Shown here: in pieces, positions 1 through 10,760 of the stretch
How the letters are laid out: every line of letters starts with the position of its first letter
How positions within the stretch are numbered: the first letter of the stretch is position 1
Source of the DNA: Micropterix aruncella
Lineage: Eukaryota; Arthropoda; Insecta; Lepidoptera; Micropterigidae
Assembly (NCBI GenBank): GCA_944548615.1
Contig: OX155976.1
Span: 3,672,442-3,736,441 of the forward strand
Reading direction: 5' to 3'
DNA length: 64,000 nucleotides
The notes under the pieces: model-generated
What the model was told of the DNA's origin: nothing
Databases searched by the model: none
The model's input: only the letters and a program-made list of their open reading frames with translations
Made by a program: the position numbers and the translations under genes

Positions 1-60
1 GAAAATCCTGCAAAAGAGACAGATGCATCCATGAAAATACCCATTTACTCCAAGGGTTAA
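1..60 (-). mobile_element. piggyBac-like MITE end (partial)
   Basis: Reverse complement of the left end of the MITE at 3390-3694: both read TTAA followed by CCCTTGGAGTAAAT, and match through the next ~50 bases. The TTAA is at 57-60. The rest of the element lies left of the window. Confidence 0.6.
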
Positions 61-79
61 GTTTGTAAATTTCATCTAT

Positions 80-190
80 TGAAGAAAAGTTTGAGAAAAG
101 TTGAGCGAGCTGCGCCATCCAGCGGTAGGTAAAATATTGTTAATAAACAATATTAGCGATATTTTACCTACCGCAAGATAGCTTTTTGAA
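80..190. repeat. Palindromic 'CATCTAGCGGTAGGTAAAATAT' foldback core
   Basis: A short inverted repeat in which a GCGGTAGGTAAAATAT-type arm is followed by its complement (ATATTTTACCTACCGC). Related palindromes occur at 24549-24626, 26055-26135 and 55960-56035. At 24.4-24.7 kb the palindrome lies in the middle of a larger element with its own terminal inverted repeats, so this copy is probably a fragment of that family. Confidence 0.55.
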
Positions 191-699
191 CTGTTCTTTA
201 AAAACAAAAGTTGCATAGTTTGTCGTACTAATTCACCCAATACAAGGATGTCACTAATTAAAAACTCACCCATTATTTGAGCAATGAAGCAGCACATTTG
301 TTGAAAGTCGCACAGTATGTGTGTAGTATATCTAATACAATACAATACAATACAATCAACTACTCCAGTAGATAGGCATTCCTTGGATGCGTCACAAAAT
401 AAAATGCAAAAAAATTAATTATTAAAAACATAACTATCGTGATAGTTGTCATCACTGTAATATTATATTCAATATTACCTACATACAAATAATCAAAATA
501 TACTAATGTGATTTAAGAGTCAGGGAGAATAATATATTAAAATAGAAATGCAAATTCTATGTAGAATAATCAAAAAATATATATTTTATTGTCAATCCAG
601 CAATATGCCTTCGTATTTTTTTTTAAATGAATAGATGTTTAATAAATTATATGAAAATTAGAATGTCAGCTATCATAATACCATTATGTTTAAAACTTT

Positions 700-1180
700 A
701 CACATTTCATTATTCATCAACAAGGAAAATAAACTCAGAATTTTCAAACTCCCTTATACCATAAATTGGGTTTCTTACCAAATTATGTATAATTATCTTT
801 TTAAATTGGTCCTCTCCAAGGCTTTTCATTTGCTCTGGAATCTTATTATAGAAGGACAAATTTTGGTGAATAAAACTGTATCGTTTTGCTAAGTCGCTGT
901 CGGTTTATGTGGAGATTGGATTTATTCCTCGTATCGTAATGATGAAAATCACTATTCACCGGAGCTTCTGTTAGGTGTCTACGAGCGTACATAATATTTT
1001 GGTAGATGTAAGAAGAAAATAGAGTCATTATTCCTGATTTTACAAATAGCAGCTTACAAGAACTTCTCGGTGAGACTCTATATAAACTGCGTACCGCTCT
1101 TTTCTGCAGTAGAAAAATTCTTTTTTAGTTTGGTGCCATTCCCCAAAACAGTAGGCCATTTGTTATTAGGGAGTGGAAAT
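700..1180 (-). pseudogene. CR1/Jockey-like LINE, C-terminal fragment
   Basis: The minus strand encodes a degenerate non-LTR C-terminus. It contains the HHYDTRNKSNL-type motif seen after the reverse transcriptase of many CR1-like elements. After a frameshift near 850 comes FYNKIPEQMKSLG, matching the usual 'YNxLPxxIK' ending. Only the 3' part is present, as expected of a 5'-truncated insertion. Confidence 0.6.
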
Positions 1181-1473
1181 ATGCAAAATAGACGGATTTA
1201 GCTGCTTCAAAACAGCATAAACTTCTTATCTTTCTAATGGCGAATAATGCTTTTATGTCGTTCCATAAAAGCATTAGATATACTACATTAGATATTTACC
1301 ATGCCGCTAAAGATTCTGCCGCAGATTCTTCAGCAGCATGGTAAATGTTTGGATAGGCGAAAGAAATCGTCTTGCAATAAACACTGTAAAAAGTGAATTG
1401 TGCGTTTTCCTTAATATTAGTGCTAGTTGCACTGGATTCAAAGATGACATCTCAGGCAATAAACCTTTATTAA

Positions 1474-1712
1474 CCCCTCGAGCTGCGAGATTTTGCGAGC
1501 GCATGTCTTTGAAAGACTATGTATAATTATGGAAATTTTATATTTATTATGGCGGTCGACCAAAATATTAATTTCTCCCAAACCGTTGTTGCACTTTAGA
1601 ATTGTTGCATGGTAGAACTTTAGAATACTAACTTTAGAGTCCGATCGGTCCCAAAGAGGCGCAACTGTGCTTTTACGTTTGAGTCCGATCGTTTCCTCTC
1701 AGGCTCGAGGGG
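1474..1712. mobile_element. TTAA-flanked MITE, CCCCTCGAG termini
   Basis: The inverted ends CCCCTCGAGC and GCTCGAGGGG are each directly flanked by TTAA (1470-1473 and 1713-1716). TTAA duplication and CCC-starting ends are features of piggyBac-type elements. The interior of ~240 bp has no convincing ORF. A related copy is at 4513-4841. Confidence 0.6.
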
Positions 1713-1741
1713 TTAAAAGCAGTGGCATCGAATGCTAAATA

Positions 1742-2523
1742 TTGGGTCCTTACCTATGAAGTTGCCGTTCTATAAAGGAAATTTAAGGCCAAAAACTTTG
1801 TATGAAAAATATGTATTTAATTAATAGAAATATTGACAGCAATTATCTATGCAGATTTGTCATTTTAATGGGAGTTGCTTAATTCCTCTGCTGTAAAACT
1901 CTCGTGGACAGGAACCAATGAATGCTTTGAAGACGTTTTTCACCGACTTTTCAAAGTTGATTTTTTTACCTCGTAAAAAGTTACCTAAATTCGAAAAAGA
2001 AATAAACTCTATTGGAGCAAGGTCTGGCAAGTACGGTGGGTGATCAAGAGTCTCCAGCCGCAACTCCTGCAGTCGGAGTTGCGACTGTTTGCAGTGAAAT
2101 CTGTGGTTATACGTTGTCATGCAGAAGCAGTGGCTATGAGCGATTGACCAGTCTCGGTCATTTAATCACAAGCTTCTCCATCATTGTTTGCAGTTCTTAA
2201 CAGTACACATTTACGCTAACTGTATAGCCAGACTGCAATAAGCTGTAATAGAAAACAATGGCACAGGATATCATATTTAATAATAATGCAAATTTTCAAC
2301 TTTACCATGGTTAATATTTTCCCTAGTGCCACACGGGCAGAAATGAAAATATTTGAGCAAAAACAAACAACGAAAAGACAAATAAACAGCTGATTCTCAA
2401 AAAAGAATAACATAGCATTGAATTAAATTTTATTTAAATTTGAAATTCCAACTCACACCCAAGTTTCAAAGTTCAAAGTGGCCAACGTGAAAAAAAAAAG
2501 CAATTACACAGGTAAGAACCCAA
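1742..2523 (-). mobile_element. mariner-like element, degenerate
   Basis: Terminal inverted repeats TTGGGTCCTTACCTATGAAG and TTGGGTTCTTACCTGTGTAA (reverse complement of the right end) are each flanked by TA. The interior encodes on the minus strand the end of a mariner transposase: a decayed HDN segment, then HPPYLPDLAPIEF, where the usual third catalytic aspartate context PDLAPxD is altered to PDLAPIE, then FLRGKK and a GIKQLP ending. A stop interrupts the upstream part, so this copy is dead. An outer inverted repeat AGTGGCATYGRATGCTAAAT flanks the whole unit. Confidence 0.75.
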
Positions 2524-3109
2524 TACATAAAAAAGTACATTTACTGATTTAGCATCCAATGCCACTTAGTAGAAAATTAGTTAGTAACTTTAGGCAATTT
2601 AGCAACCCTATTCATCGCCTGGCGCCCCAAGCAGCTTTCTCTACTGTTACAGAAAGTGAAGCTGTTCAGTGACGGGTCAACAAATATAAAGGTGAAGTGT
2701 GTTTGTCTTGGCCTCGCATGCATAGACACAAAATTCACTTTCAAGTTTGGATTTTATCCGTGGCTTTCTTTTTATTTATTTCGACCTCTTTTGTCTATGT
2801 TGAAGCGAGCAATTCACAATCATTCACAAATGGAGGCTTTAAAATGATAAGAAAATGGAACGAACCTTCCCCTTCGCTGGAGCTTTGCTCTATGGGTATA
2901 CCGTTGAGGCATTCATCTGCAACTCCAATGTCCATGCCCTTCGACTTGAACCTAGGGAAGAAATAGAAAGAAATGTAAAATTTAAAAATAACAATTTTGA
3001 AATGTATGTTAGTTTAGCATTAGATAGATAGCACTACGCATAGTTAGATAGCGATACACATAGATAGATAGCGATAGTTTAGATAGCACTACGCGGAAAG
3101 TAATAAAGC

Positions 3110-3245
3110 AAGTAAATATATTAAAAAGAATAGTAAACACGACTGCCGTTACAGAAAGTGAACTGCTGTATTTACAATTATTTTGATTTACAGTTTTTTT
3201 TATGAAATATTTGTGGTTTATATATTTATCCATATAGATACAAGT
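3110..3245. repeat. Dispersed repeat shared with 17250-17365
   Basis: Both segments run from AGTAAATATATTAAAAAGA through ACACGACTGCCGTTACA to a shared GAAATATTTGTGGTTTAT and TATTTATCC. Two diverged copies of an unassigned repeat. Just upstream (3010-3100) is a run of degenerate TAGATAGCGATA-like units. Confidence 0.5.
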
Positions 3246-3275
3246 ACAGTGGGTGATCATTTTATTAGAGCCACT

Positions 3276-3872
3276 GGGCTCGATTACGTTTCTTCGTGAA
3301 CTAAAATCGGAAATTAGTCCATGTCAAAGAGACAGGGCAATATGCTAGAGCGGAATTTGAGATGACCGGTTGTCACTTTTTTGCATTAACCCTTGGAGTA
3401 AATAGGTATTTTCATGGATGCATCTGTCCCTTTTGCAGGATTTTCGGCGACATCGACTTAAAGTACTATAACTACGAAACTACTACACCAATCATAAAAA
3501 GAACAACTGCACAATGATTGCATTGAAATTTCGAATATAGAATATTGAAATATCATTTTGTAAAACAATTAGATAATTATGAATAAATATGAGAACGTCA
3601 AAGAAGTGAAAAAAACGCGCGACCAGATTTGGTCGACTCGTACACAACGGATAATTGTTTCGCGACCAGATTTGGTTGACTCATACTCAACGGGTTAAAA
3701 TTGCCCGCCAAGGTCAAAGCATCTGAATCTTACACCGCACGAAATATACTCGAATTTATTCGGACGAGTATAAGTTCGACAGGTAGTATTTATCGACGAT
3801 CGTTTGTTTCATATTCCGCTTTAACGACATTACTCTGTCTCGTTCGCTTGGACTAATTTTAGTTTTGGTTCT
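3276..3872. mobile_element. AAT-MITE copy, interrupted and truncated
   Basis: Diverged copy of the ~300-bp MITE that is intact at 27919-28222 and 56490-56788. It begins GGGCTCGATTACGTTTCTTC, is split by the TTAA element at 3390-3694, resumes with TTGCCCGCCAAGGTCAAAG, and ends without its right terminus. The intact copies read GCATTAAAACTGCCC where this one carries the insertion, which gives a direct empty-site comparison. Confidence 0.75.
3390..3694. mobile_element. piggyBac-like MITE nested in AAT-MITE
   Basis: Begins CCCTTGGAGT and ends CAACGGG, flanked by TTAA at 3386-3389 and 3695-3698. The uninterrupted target in sister copies has a single TTAA. Inside, a GCGACCAGATTTGGTYGACT motif occurs twice (3618 and 3661). 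There is no coding capacity, so mobilisation would depend on a transposase in trans. Confidence 0.7.
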
Positions 3873-3895
3873 TAAGTTTTTAGAGTCGTTGTCTT

Positions 3896-4476
3896 ATGGT
3901 ATGTTAAACCCACATTTAATCTCAAATAATTTTAGCCATCATAATCACAGAAAATGGAACTTACCGCGTAAAATAGTGAAATTCTCTATTTTTCTTCAAA
4001 ATTACACTTTTTGTCCTCACGGAGAGCGACACGACATTATATGCCCTCACTTCGATGTAAAAAAACTCATTTTAAATATTTTTAGAAATGTTCATTGGAA
4101 TTACATTTCTAGTTGAAAAACTTTTTGGGAGAAAAAAAGAATGCTTTAAATATATTTTGATGGCAATATTACTAAAATCAATAAAAAAAATGGAATTTCT
4201 ACCTAATTTTTCTGAAAATATTCAGAATGAGTTTTTTTTACAAAGAAGTGAGGGCATATAATGTCAAAGTTAATGAATATTTACAAGCCGCCATAGTCAG
4301 TTGTTATCATGATTACGACAAACTTACCTTATCGGAAACATTCTCTCCGTGTAGACAAAAAAGTGTAACTTCGAAGAAAAATTGTGAATTTCAGTATTTT
4401 ACGCATTAAGTTCCATTTCCAGTAATTATTATGGCTAAAATTATTTGTGAGTAAATGTAGGTTTAACATACCATAC
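3896..4476. mobile_element. Long inverted-repeat (foldback) element
   Basis: The left arm starts TATGGTATGTTAAACC and the right arm ends with its complement. The arms match for nearly their whole length, through CAAATAATTTTAGCCAT, AAAATGGAACTTA and the ACGGAGAG region to the sequence reading GACATTATATGCCCTCACTT. The left arm lacks about 100 bp present in the right arm. The central loop is short. This is a foldback or long-TIR DNA element with no coding capacity. Confidence 0.75.
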
Positions 4477-4512
4477 ATAATAACAATAATAATAAAAAAC
4501 TCTTTATTTTAA

Positions 4513-4841
4513 CCCCTCGCGTACCAGACGGCCCGAAACATCCAGAATTGATATTTACCGTCGAACCCCAGACGGCCCGAAATGGCCAGGCGAGGCCGAC
4601 CGCTAATTATGTTAGTACAACTTTGACTAATAATTATGAATAATCTTTATTGCTTTACATAACGACGTTACAAATATCTAATAGCAAATTTCAATAGGAA
4701 CATAAAACAGGTCTTTTTTAGACGATCGGTGTGACAGTTTCGGAGTAATCGTTTTTTTTCTGAAACGCCATCTTTTTTTTGAGACTCGCGAATTTCGGCC
4801 GTAAGGCACACATTAAAATTCAAACCGCGGGCCGCGAGGGG
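4513..4841. mobile_element. TTAA-flanked MITE, CCCCTCGCG termini
   Basis: The ends CCCCTCGCG and CGCGAGGGG are bounded by TTAA at 4509-4512 and 4842-4845. A CCAGACGGCCCGAAA motif occurs twice near the left end. Same terminal class as 1474-1712. No ORF. Confidence 0.65.
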
Positions 4842-4968
4842 TTAAAATAAAAAATGCGAGCTTATTGCCTTGCGGCAATGTCTATCAGCTAACCTATCAA
4901 CGATTCTCAAAAGAACCCATACTCCTTTTACTACTACTACTACTACTAGATATTTAAATATTGCTTAC

Positions 4969-5134
4969 TTCGCGAGTTTCGACAACAGCGCTGAGCTCTT
5001 GTCCCTTTGTACCCGAGGCTCCAAAGGCTTCGGTTGATTGTCTTCACCTTTACCGATTTTCTCAAACATCTCGAAGCGAGACTTAACATCCAACGTCGCT
5101 AGTTCCTCCAAACCCAAGTCTGGTTTATCCGACG
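4969..5134 (-). CDS. EPLIN-like LIM protein, coding exon 5
   Basis: Internal exon of the minus-strand LIM gene. The acceptor TTTTTTCAG precedes base 5134 and the donor GTAAGC follows base 4969. Two bases complete the codon begun by the previous exon (phase 1), and it exits in phase 2. It encodes ~55 residues with an acidic block SDKPDLGLEELATLD, then VKSRFEMFEK, then a lysine-rich stretch ending SALLSKLAK. A 'LGLEEL...VKSRFxxFE' segment after the LIM domain fits EPLIN-type insect LIM proteins, as judged from memory. Further exons must lie left of the window. Confidence 0.8.
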
Positions 5135-5239
5135 CTGAAAAAATATAGCACAAATTTAAATAAAAATCTAGAAAAAAATAAAAGAAATCGAAGACATTAT
5201 AAGATAATCCCCTCAAATGTGAGGCGTCCAATAATGGAT

Positions 5240-5420
5240 GCCTTGGCAAAATGTATACAAAATATATATAAATTTATATAAATGTAAATATAAATGTAAA
5301 TGTGCCCCGCTTTATAGTAATCCGCTCTATAGTAATGCTATAGCTCTATAGTAAACCCCGCTCTATGTAAATGTAAATGTAAATATAAATTTATATACAT
5401 TTTGCCGTAGGCAAACCCGA
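5240..5420. repeat. Palindromic AT-rich element with tandem CGCTCTATAGTAA units
   Basis: A GGCAAAATGTATA left end is mirrored by TATACATTTTGCC on the right. Between them are inverted AAATGTAAATATAAAT stretches and three or four CCGCTCTATAGTAA-like units around 5310-5365. Such units resemble pogo/Tigger-type ends, but the assignment is weak. Confidence 0.45.
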
Positions 5421-5429
5421 GCTAATCGC

Positions 5430-6370
5430 CAGTCATTTGTGGGGTTAAAACATTTAACAACAACAACCGCTGGGTGGTTGTAACATGCTGAAACATCGGA
5501 TGCCATCAACTTCACAGTAAACCTGTTTTAAATGGTATTATAAAAATACTATCCTATCTGCCTCAAAATCCAATCCTACATCTTTTAAAAGTAAAAACTA
5601 ATAATTTAACATCAAAAATTTGTAATCTTTGACGTATAAATACAGAGTGCCCCAAAAGTCGACGTCAAGCCGGAAACTGGTCGGCAGGTCATACTAGTTA
5701 TCAGAAAAATATTTTAAAAAGTATAAGTTACATATTTCTAAAATTATAGGCATACAAAAAATCAAGAAAATCCACAGCCCGTGATGGCGTTTTAACTACC
5801 GTTACTACAAATCTACTTTTTTTCAATTTTAATTTTTTTTGTGTAATTCTAAGTAGTGCTTCTATAAATCGTTTCCTAAAATTTAAAGCTAACTGCTCCA
5901 GCTTAGAAGAAAATGACACGTTTTGTTCAATTTATTCAAAACTGGGTTTCTATACAATAACAAAAAGAAAAAATAGTCTGAAAAGTAGGAAAAGTCGGAA
6001 AAGTCGAAAAAGTCAAAGTCGATTTCGATTTTCGAGGGTTAAAGGGTGGCGCTAGGTTAGGGGTAGGGGGGTTGTGATAGGATTTATGATATTAATATCC
6101 AGATGAATTAAGTTCATGGCTACTTGACAGGAAAGTCTTGGGATGACACAACCGATTTTTTAAATAGGGTAAATGTGGCATGTATTGATAGCAAATAATC
6201 TCTTCTCCAACATCCCTAAAGATACCTATCGAGAAAGTAATAACCCTGTACATATCTGCAAGTGCCAGTACTGCACTGCAAGAGTTTCACTCAGGCTCTA
6301 TAGGAAAAGTCAATGTATTACATTCTTACAATATAGCACATTAATTTCAATATAGAATAACAATTATTTA
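5430..6370. other. No gene recognised
   Basis: AT-rich intronic or intergenic sequence. A 63-codon minus-strand frame at 5728-5919 has no recognisable domain. The stretch 6110-6170 (GGAAAGTCTTGGGATGACACAACCGATTTTT) matches the inverted ends seen at 49415-49450 and 50778-50815, so it is probably a fragment of that repeat. Confidence 0.5.
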
Positions 6371-6373
6371 CAA

Positions 6374-7088
6374 TCTATACTAATATTATAAAGAGGTAAA
6401 GTTTGTGAGGTTGTAGGAAGTAATCTCTGGATCTACTGAACCGATTTTGAAAATTCTGTTACCAATAGAAAGCCACGTTATTTATGAGTGTCATAGGCTA
6501 TATCTTATCAGAAAATTGAAAAGACTTTTTCGTGGTAGTCGGATTTGCAAAGTCGGAGAAAAAACGGTCAAACAAAAATGTTTCCAACTAACGCTGCCTT
6601 AACGATGAGAGATATATGATTAAGTTCTAGAGAAAAGTTGTAGAGCTTGATAATGCCTACAAAAAAGTCAGCGACAGCATATGTCTAACTTTTATATTTA
6701 ATTTACAAAAAGTAGTATTTTATATTAATAAAATAATTTAATCGTTAGGTCATATTTATTGATCATATTATCAACAATTATGAATTCTTATCAAAATAAG
6801 TAAATTTATCGTCTCAAGTGTTTAAAACAAAAGAGTTTTCCCTTTTATTGCATATAATTTCCCCTTTACTGCATAAATGGTTAAAGAGATAAGACACTCA
6901 CAAATAAGACAGTCACAAGAAGACACCCACAAATAACGGTAATATAGTCAAATTGTCATGCAATAATTGGCTTCTTTTGGCAGTCAGGAAATAAATCATA
7001 GCACTAACAGTACTAACCGAACCACACTCATAATTTCATCACAAGTAAAAAGTTTTACCGCCCAACGAAGTGGGCACGGGTCAGCTAG
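6374..7088 (+). mobile_element. Non-autonomous Helitron
   Basis: Starts TCTATACTAATATTATAAAG after an A, and ends in a GCCC-AACGAAGT-GGGC hairpin followed by ACGGGTCAGCTAG and then T. These are the 5'-TC, 3' hairpin plus CTAG and A/T insertion-site features of Helitrons, and this terminal sequence is common in Lepidoptera. It is 715 bp with no Rep/helicase coding sequence. Its 3' end lies only 28 bp past the donor of the LIM-gene exon at 7117-7188. Confidence 0.8.
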
Positions 7089-7116
7089 TATACAATATAA
7101 CATGAATAACAATTAC

Positions 7117-7188
7117 CTCTTACAACATCCGGTGGTAATTCCCTGGGATTACTTTCGCAAATGATAACTGCGTGTTTACGTGGCAATT
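7117..7188 (-). CDS. EPLIN-like LIM protein, coding exon 4
   Basis: A 72-bp internal exon with acceptor TTTTCAG before 7188 and donor GTAATT after 7117. It enters and leaves in phase 1, which fits the preceding (8199-8102) and following (5134-4969) exons exactly. It encodes LPRKHAVIICESNP followed by RELPPDVVR. A 'hydrophobic-ICExNPxELPPDVVR' linker between the LIM domain and the SDKPDLGLEEL block is recalled from insect homologues. No catalytic function is implied; the segment is a conserved linker. Confidence 0.8.
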
Positions 7189-7370
7189 CTGAAAAGAGGA
7201 ACAATTGTTGGTTGAAAATGTGGGAAAGAGAAGCTTTTTGTTCCACAAAATGGCGGTACTGCCAGCCCTTGGCGAGTGGCTTTCGCTGATTCAGCAATTA
7301 CCCAAGAAGCAAAATGTACCACTCATTGGTGGAAAGGTGGGAAGAGTGTGTGTTTATTATCTGTTAAGCT

Positions 7371-8018
7371 GGAATTACATTATTGTGTCGGGGCGTGTCG
7401 TGACGCGCCAGAAGTATATCGGATCCATACATTGGTTATGGTTAGAGTTATATTACTAAGATGCCGCGTGTCGTGGCGCATTGTGTCGTGACGGCGATCG
7501 CTCGCTTCCGATCGGCGACAGAACGGTGGTGGGGGTTATGGCGCATCAGAACACTCCACACAAGTGTGTTTCTGAGAAGTTCGCGCAGTACGGCGCGGTA
7601 ACGAAATTTCGTATGCACTTTTTTAATATCATTTGCAATCATAGAATGTATTTCCTCAAATTGAATTTTTGCAATTCTGAAATATTGATAAAATCTATCT
7701 TCATCGCTCTCTAGTTCCTTCACTAGTAAATGATATTCGCTTCGACTCCCTCTTAGTCCATTTACTGGATAACCTCAATATCTTCTTTCTTTTCTTTTTA
7801 AGTAAACTTAACATAAGCAGATACGCAAGATTTTCTTCAACAGCACTATCCGAGTTGGTGGTAAACATTGTAGACGGACGCTTGCGTATACTCCGAAGGC
7901 CACCGCTGCATTCATTCGAAATAGCGTCAGAGCGCGCCCCGACACGACAGAATAGTCTGCACACTCGCCGTCACGTCAGAGCGCACCACAACACACCACA
8001 CCACAATAATGTAATTCC
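7371..8018 (-). mobile_element. PIF/Harbinger-type element with transposase fragment
   Basis: Bounded by inverted GGAATTACATTATTGTG ends (7371-7387 and the complement at 8002-8018). The minus strand at 7540-7730 encodes ELESDEDRFYQYFRIAK followed by QFEEIHSMIANDIKK. This resembles the N-terminal part of HARBI1-like transposases (FYKYFRMxxxxFxxLLxxV). The frame then breaks and no DDE catalytic region is present. The element fills most of the intron between LIM exons 4 and 3. Confidence 0.6.
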
Positions 8019-8101
8019 GCCTTTATGCATCTCTTTGGACGCCGGACCCACCAGGCTGTGGCCACCACAGGAGACGAAAGAAGAAGATGTCCAATACTTA
8101 C

Positions 8102-8199
8102 GTGGTTCATCATCGTCCTCGACAGCTTTCGGTGTGAATAGCATCTTAAAATGAGGCTTGCAATACAAGCTACTGCTGTGGCTCTGGTAAGTTTCCATA
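8102..8199 (-). CDS. EPLIN-like LIM protein, coding exon 3 (end of LIM domain)
   Basis: A 98-bp exon with acceptor GTTTTCCAG before 8199 and donor GTAAGT after 8102. It enters in phase 2 and exits in phase 1. It encodes METYQSHSSSLYCKPHFKML and then an acidic EDDDEP tail. Joined to exon 2, the LIM spacing is C-x2-C-x17-H-x2-C-x2-C-x2-C-x17-C-x2-H, so the last two zinc ligands (C and H of YCKPH) come from this exon. This ligand reconstruction is the strongest evidence for the gene model. Confidence 0.85.
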
Positions 8200-8377
8200 C
8201 TGGAAAACAGAAAAATATGAATTAATTATTGATATTCTTTGATGCATTGTAATAAAAATCACTTTGGCATCCTCCTCTATAGCATACAATAAATTATTGG
8301 GTGGACTTAACGACTAGACATTCAATATCTTACAGCCAACCCTGAAGTAAATAGTTACAGTACAATTTACAGACATA

Positions 8378-8877
8378 AGCTATGTCCACACTATGCCTTT
8401 TTTCGTTCAACAAGGGCATGCATCATAGCGCAGTCAACAGCGCACGTGAGGCATGCCCTTGGCGCATGCCTTAAATCAGTTGAAAGCATAGCGCGCACTG
8501 CGACGCACGCGTTCCCGCGGTCCGTGGATTTCCTTGCAACATACCATTCAACATCAAGATGGCGGACGATACAACTTTACAGTTTATTGAAGACTACATA
8601 AATTTTCCACAACTTTGGGACCAAAATAACAAACTTTACACAAATAAAATAAAAAGAAATGATGGTCTGCAAGTTTTGGCTACGAAATCATCAAGTAGAA
8701 TCATCTCGTCGCACATGTTGTTATACTGTTATATGTTGTTATACTGAACGATAATAACGACTCCGGTCGGATGACGCACGGACATGACGCATTCAACAGT
8801 TGCTTGCCCTAAAGGAAAGTTGAATAGAATGATGAAGGGAAAGTTGAAGATGAAAGGGGCACAGTGTGGACTTAGCT
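8378..8877 (+). mobile_element. DNA transposon with MADF-like ORF fragment
   Basis: Inverted ends of the form AGCTAWGTCCACACTRTGCC occur at 8378-8397 and 8857-8877. Inside, from 8559, a reading frame begins MADDTTLQFIEDYINFPQLW and continues to NKIKRNDGLQVLA. This matches the start of a MADF DNA-binding domain (FIExYxxxPxLWD...YKNKxKR). MADF/Myb-type proteins accompany PIF/Harbinger transposases. The domain is cut short by deletion, so the element is non-autonomous. Confidence 0.6.
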
Positions 8878-8996
8878 ATAGTCATAGTCGTATATTCATA
8901 TTATAAAATATACGTCAAGATTTTAAAAAAAGCTTAGAACATAGAAATGAAAAATTTTATTACGCCAGGCTGTTTTAATTTGTTTTAATATTAACC

Positions 8997-9173
<177 letters not shown>

Positions 9174-9214
9174 AATCTTTTATACCCCTTACGGTAATGG
9201 CCCTCTTTAATATT

Positions 9215-9610
9215 TAAATAAATACCATGATCCCGCAAATGCCGTCACCAGGAACGGCTTCACTGTTCACCTTCACGCGGTGGAAGTTGGCGCTCGTAGC
9301 CTGCCAGCTAAATCTCTGTTTCACCTTTTTAAAGATCTTGGTCTCTCCAGGAAAATAATCAACTCCTTAGAAAAATTATCTAAAACCGCGATTTCCGCAT
9401 CTCAAATTCTATGGCTTCGAAGGGGGAGTGAATGGGTGGTAAGGTGAACGCTCACATGTGGCAAGACAGCTGTCCTTAGCCTACCACAGCCGGTCATTAG
9501 TCCGAAATCCACTGCTCACCCCCCAGAAGTGTAATAACACTATATGATGGGCCCGACTTCGTCGGTGAATTCCATGGCAGCTCCGTTTGTATTTTATTTA
9601 TTAAATTAAT
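9215..9610 (+). pseudogene. Non-LTR retrotransposon 3' end, R2-like endonuclease family (copy 1)
   Basis: Truncated copy of the family best preserved at 39965-40930 (minus) and 51880-52470 (plus). It keeps the last ~70 codons (EVGARSLPAKSLFHLFKDLG to WLRRGSEWVVR) and the 3' UTR ending GGTGAATTCCATGGCAGC and TTTGTATTTTATTTA. The 5' truncation joins it to AT-rich sequence after the (TA)n array. Confidence 0.75.
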
Positions 9611-9664
9611 ATTCTCAAATTAATATGCTCACGATTATCTCACGATACAGGTGGCCGGCTTTTA

Positions 9665-9785
9665 TAACATCACATGGCAGTACTCAGGCGGTCACCCATC
9701 CAAGTACTGACCACGCCTAATGCTGCTTAACTTCAGTGATCTGATGGGAGCCAGTGTTTTAACGCGGCTACGGACGTCTTGGATT
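9665..9785 (-). mobile_element. 5S rRNA-derived SINE-like copy
   Basis: The minus strand contains GATCACTGAAGTTAAGCAGC, then GGTCAGTACTTGGATGGGTG, then ACCGCCTGAGTACTGCC. This corresponds to the core of 5S rRNA, including the box A and box C internal promoter. The 5' part of real 5S is replaced by GTCCGTAGCCGCGTTAAAAC. The second copy at 28942-29062 has a similar GCGTCCGTAGCC leader. This indicates a mobile 5S-headed family rather than a functional 5S gene. Confidence 0.7.
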
Positions 9786-10159
9786 CGGACATCCGGCATC
9801 TGGTTCAATCATTATTGGGCGCATCACTAATTGTGGTGTGAGATGGTATGAAAATATCTCAACCGCCGCTGTCTACACTGGTCAACGACGGCTGTGACAA
9901 GTCTTATTAACACGCTTTTATTAGGTCGACCTGTATGTAACTATGTAATGGAATCTAAGGTAACTAATTTAACCATCTTCCAAGGATCGTAGCATCATGA
10001 AAATTGGCAGCTGTATGTAGTTTTGATGACAATACAATAATATGGTACTGTCGAACTGATCTGATGATGAAGTCGGAAGATATGAACTGGAACTTCATGA
10101 TGGAACATCGTATCATAGCTGTATTTGGACTTGTTAGAAAAGTCTTGAAATGAACTTTG

Positions 10160-10760
10160 ACCACGATTAGGTTTCAAGGTCTGATGATGAAGCCGGAAGA
10201 TATTTGGTTTTTACGAACATTTATAAAAGCGTGTTTTTAGTGTTTTTTTTAAACTATTAATTTATTTATAATGTCGAACAACTGCGATAGTCCTCCATTG
10301 GAAAAGTGTTGTTTCTCATGAACAAACCAAGATGTAAGTTGTTTTTAAATTTTAGGTGATTTATCAGCAACAATTTATCATAAAGCGGAGTCCACTTCAA
10401 AAAATAACAAAACAAAATAGTAACATTTTTTCCAGAGTTTTGGGAATGAGGCCTATAATTGAAAATAAAAAAAAGTTTTTTCTACCAGCTTTCTGCATTG
10501 CCAGAAGGCGATTGTTTTCTTTTTTGGCATTCAAACTTAACCAGTAATCTAGCAGTGTAATATTGCTCCAAATCGCATTCTTCGTTTTAGAATTTTAGAA
10601 ATTTCAGGAAATTCTTTCTGCTTCTATAAATATTAACAGCAAGAAATCATCTCTAAAAATTGACTACCTGGTTGAAGTTACGGAATCATTTAAAGTCCTT
10701 AAATGATGGTCAATGGCAGTCATGTCGTGAACACTTCTAAAAACTAGGGATATTGACCGT
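10160..10760. other. No gene recognised
   Basis: AT-rich sequence with short repeats only. For example, CTGATGATGAAGYCGGAAGATAT occurs at ~10060 and ~10180. No supported coding sequence. Confidence 0.4.

Noticed and set aside
5728..5919. 63-codon basic ORF
   Set aside because: No recognisable domain, splice sites or conservation evidence.
9665..9785. Functional 5S rRNA gene
   Set aside because: The 5' part is replaced and several conserved positions differ; better read as a 5S-derived mobile copy.
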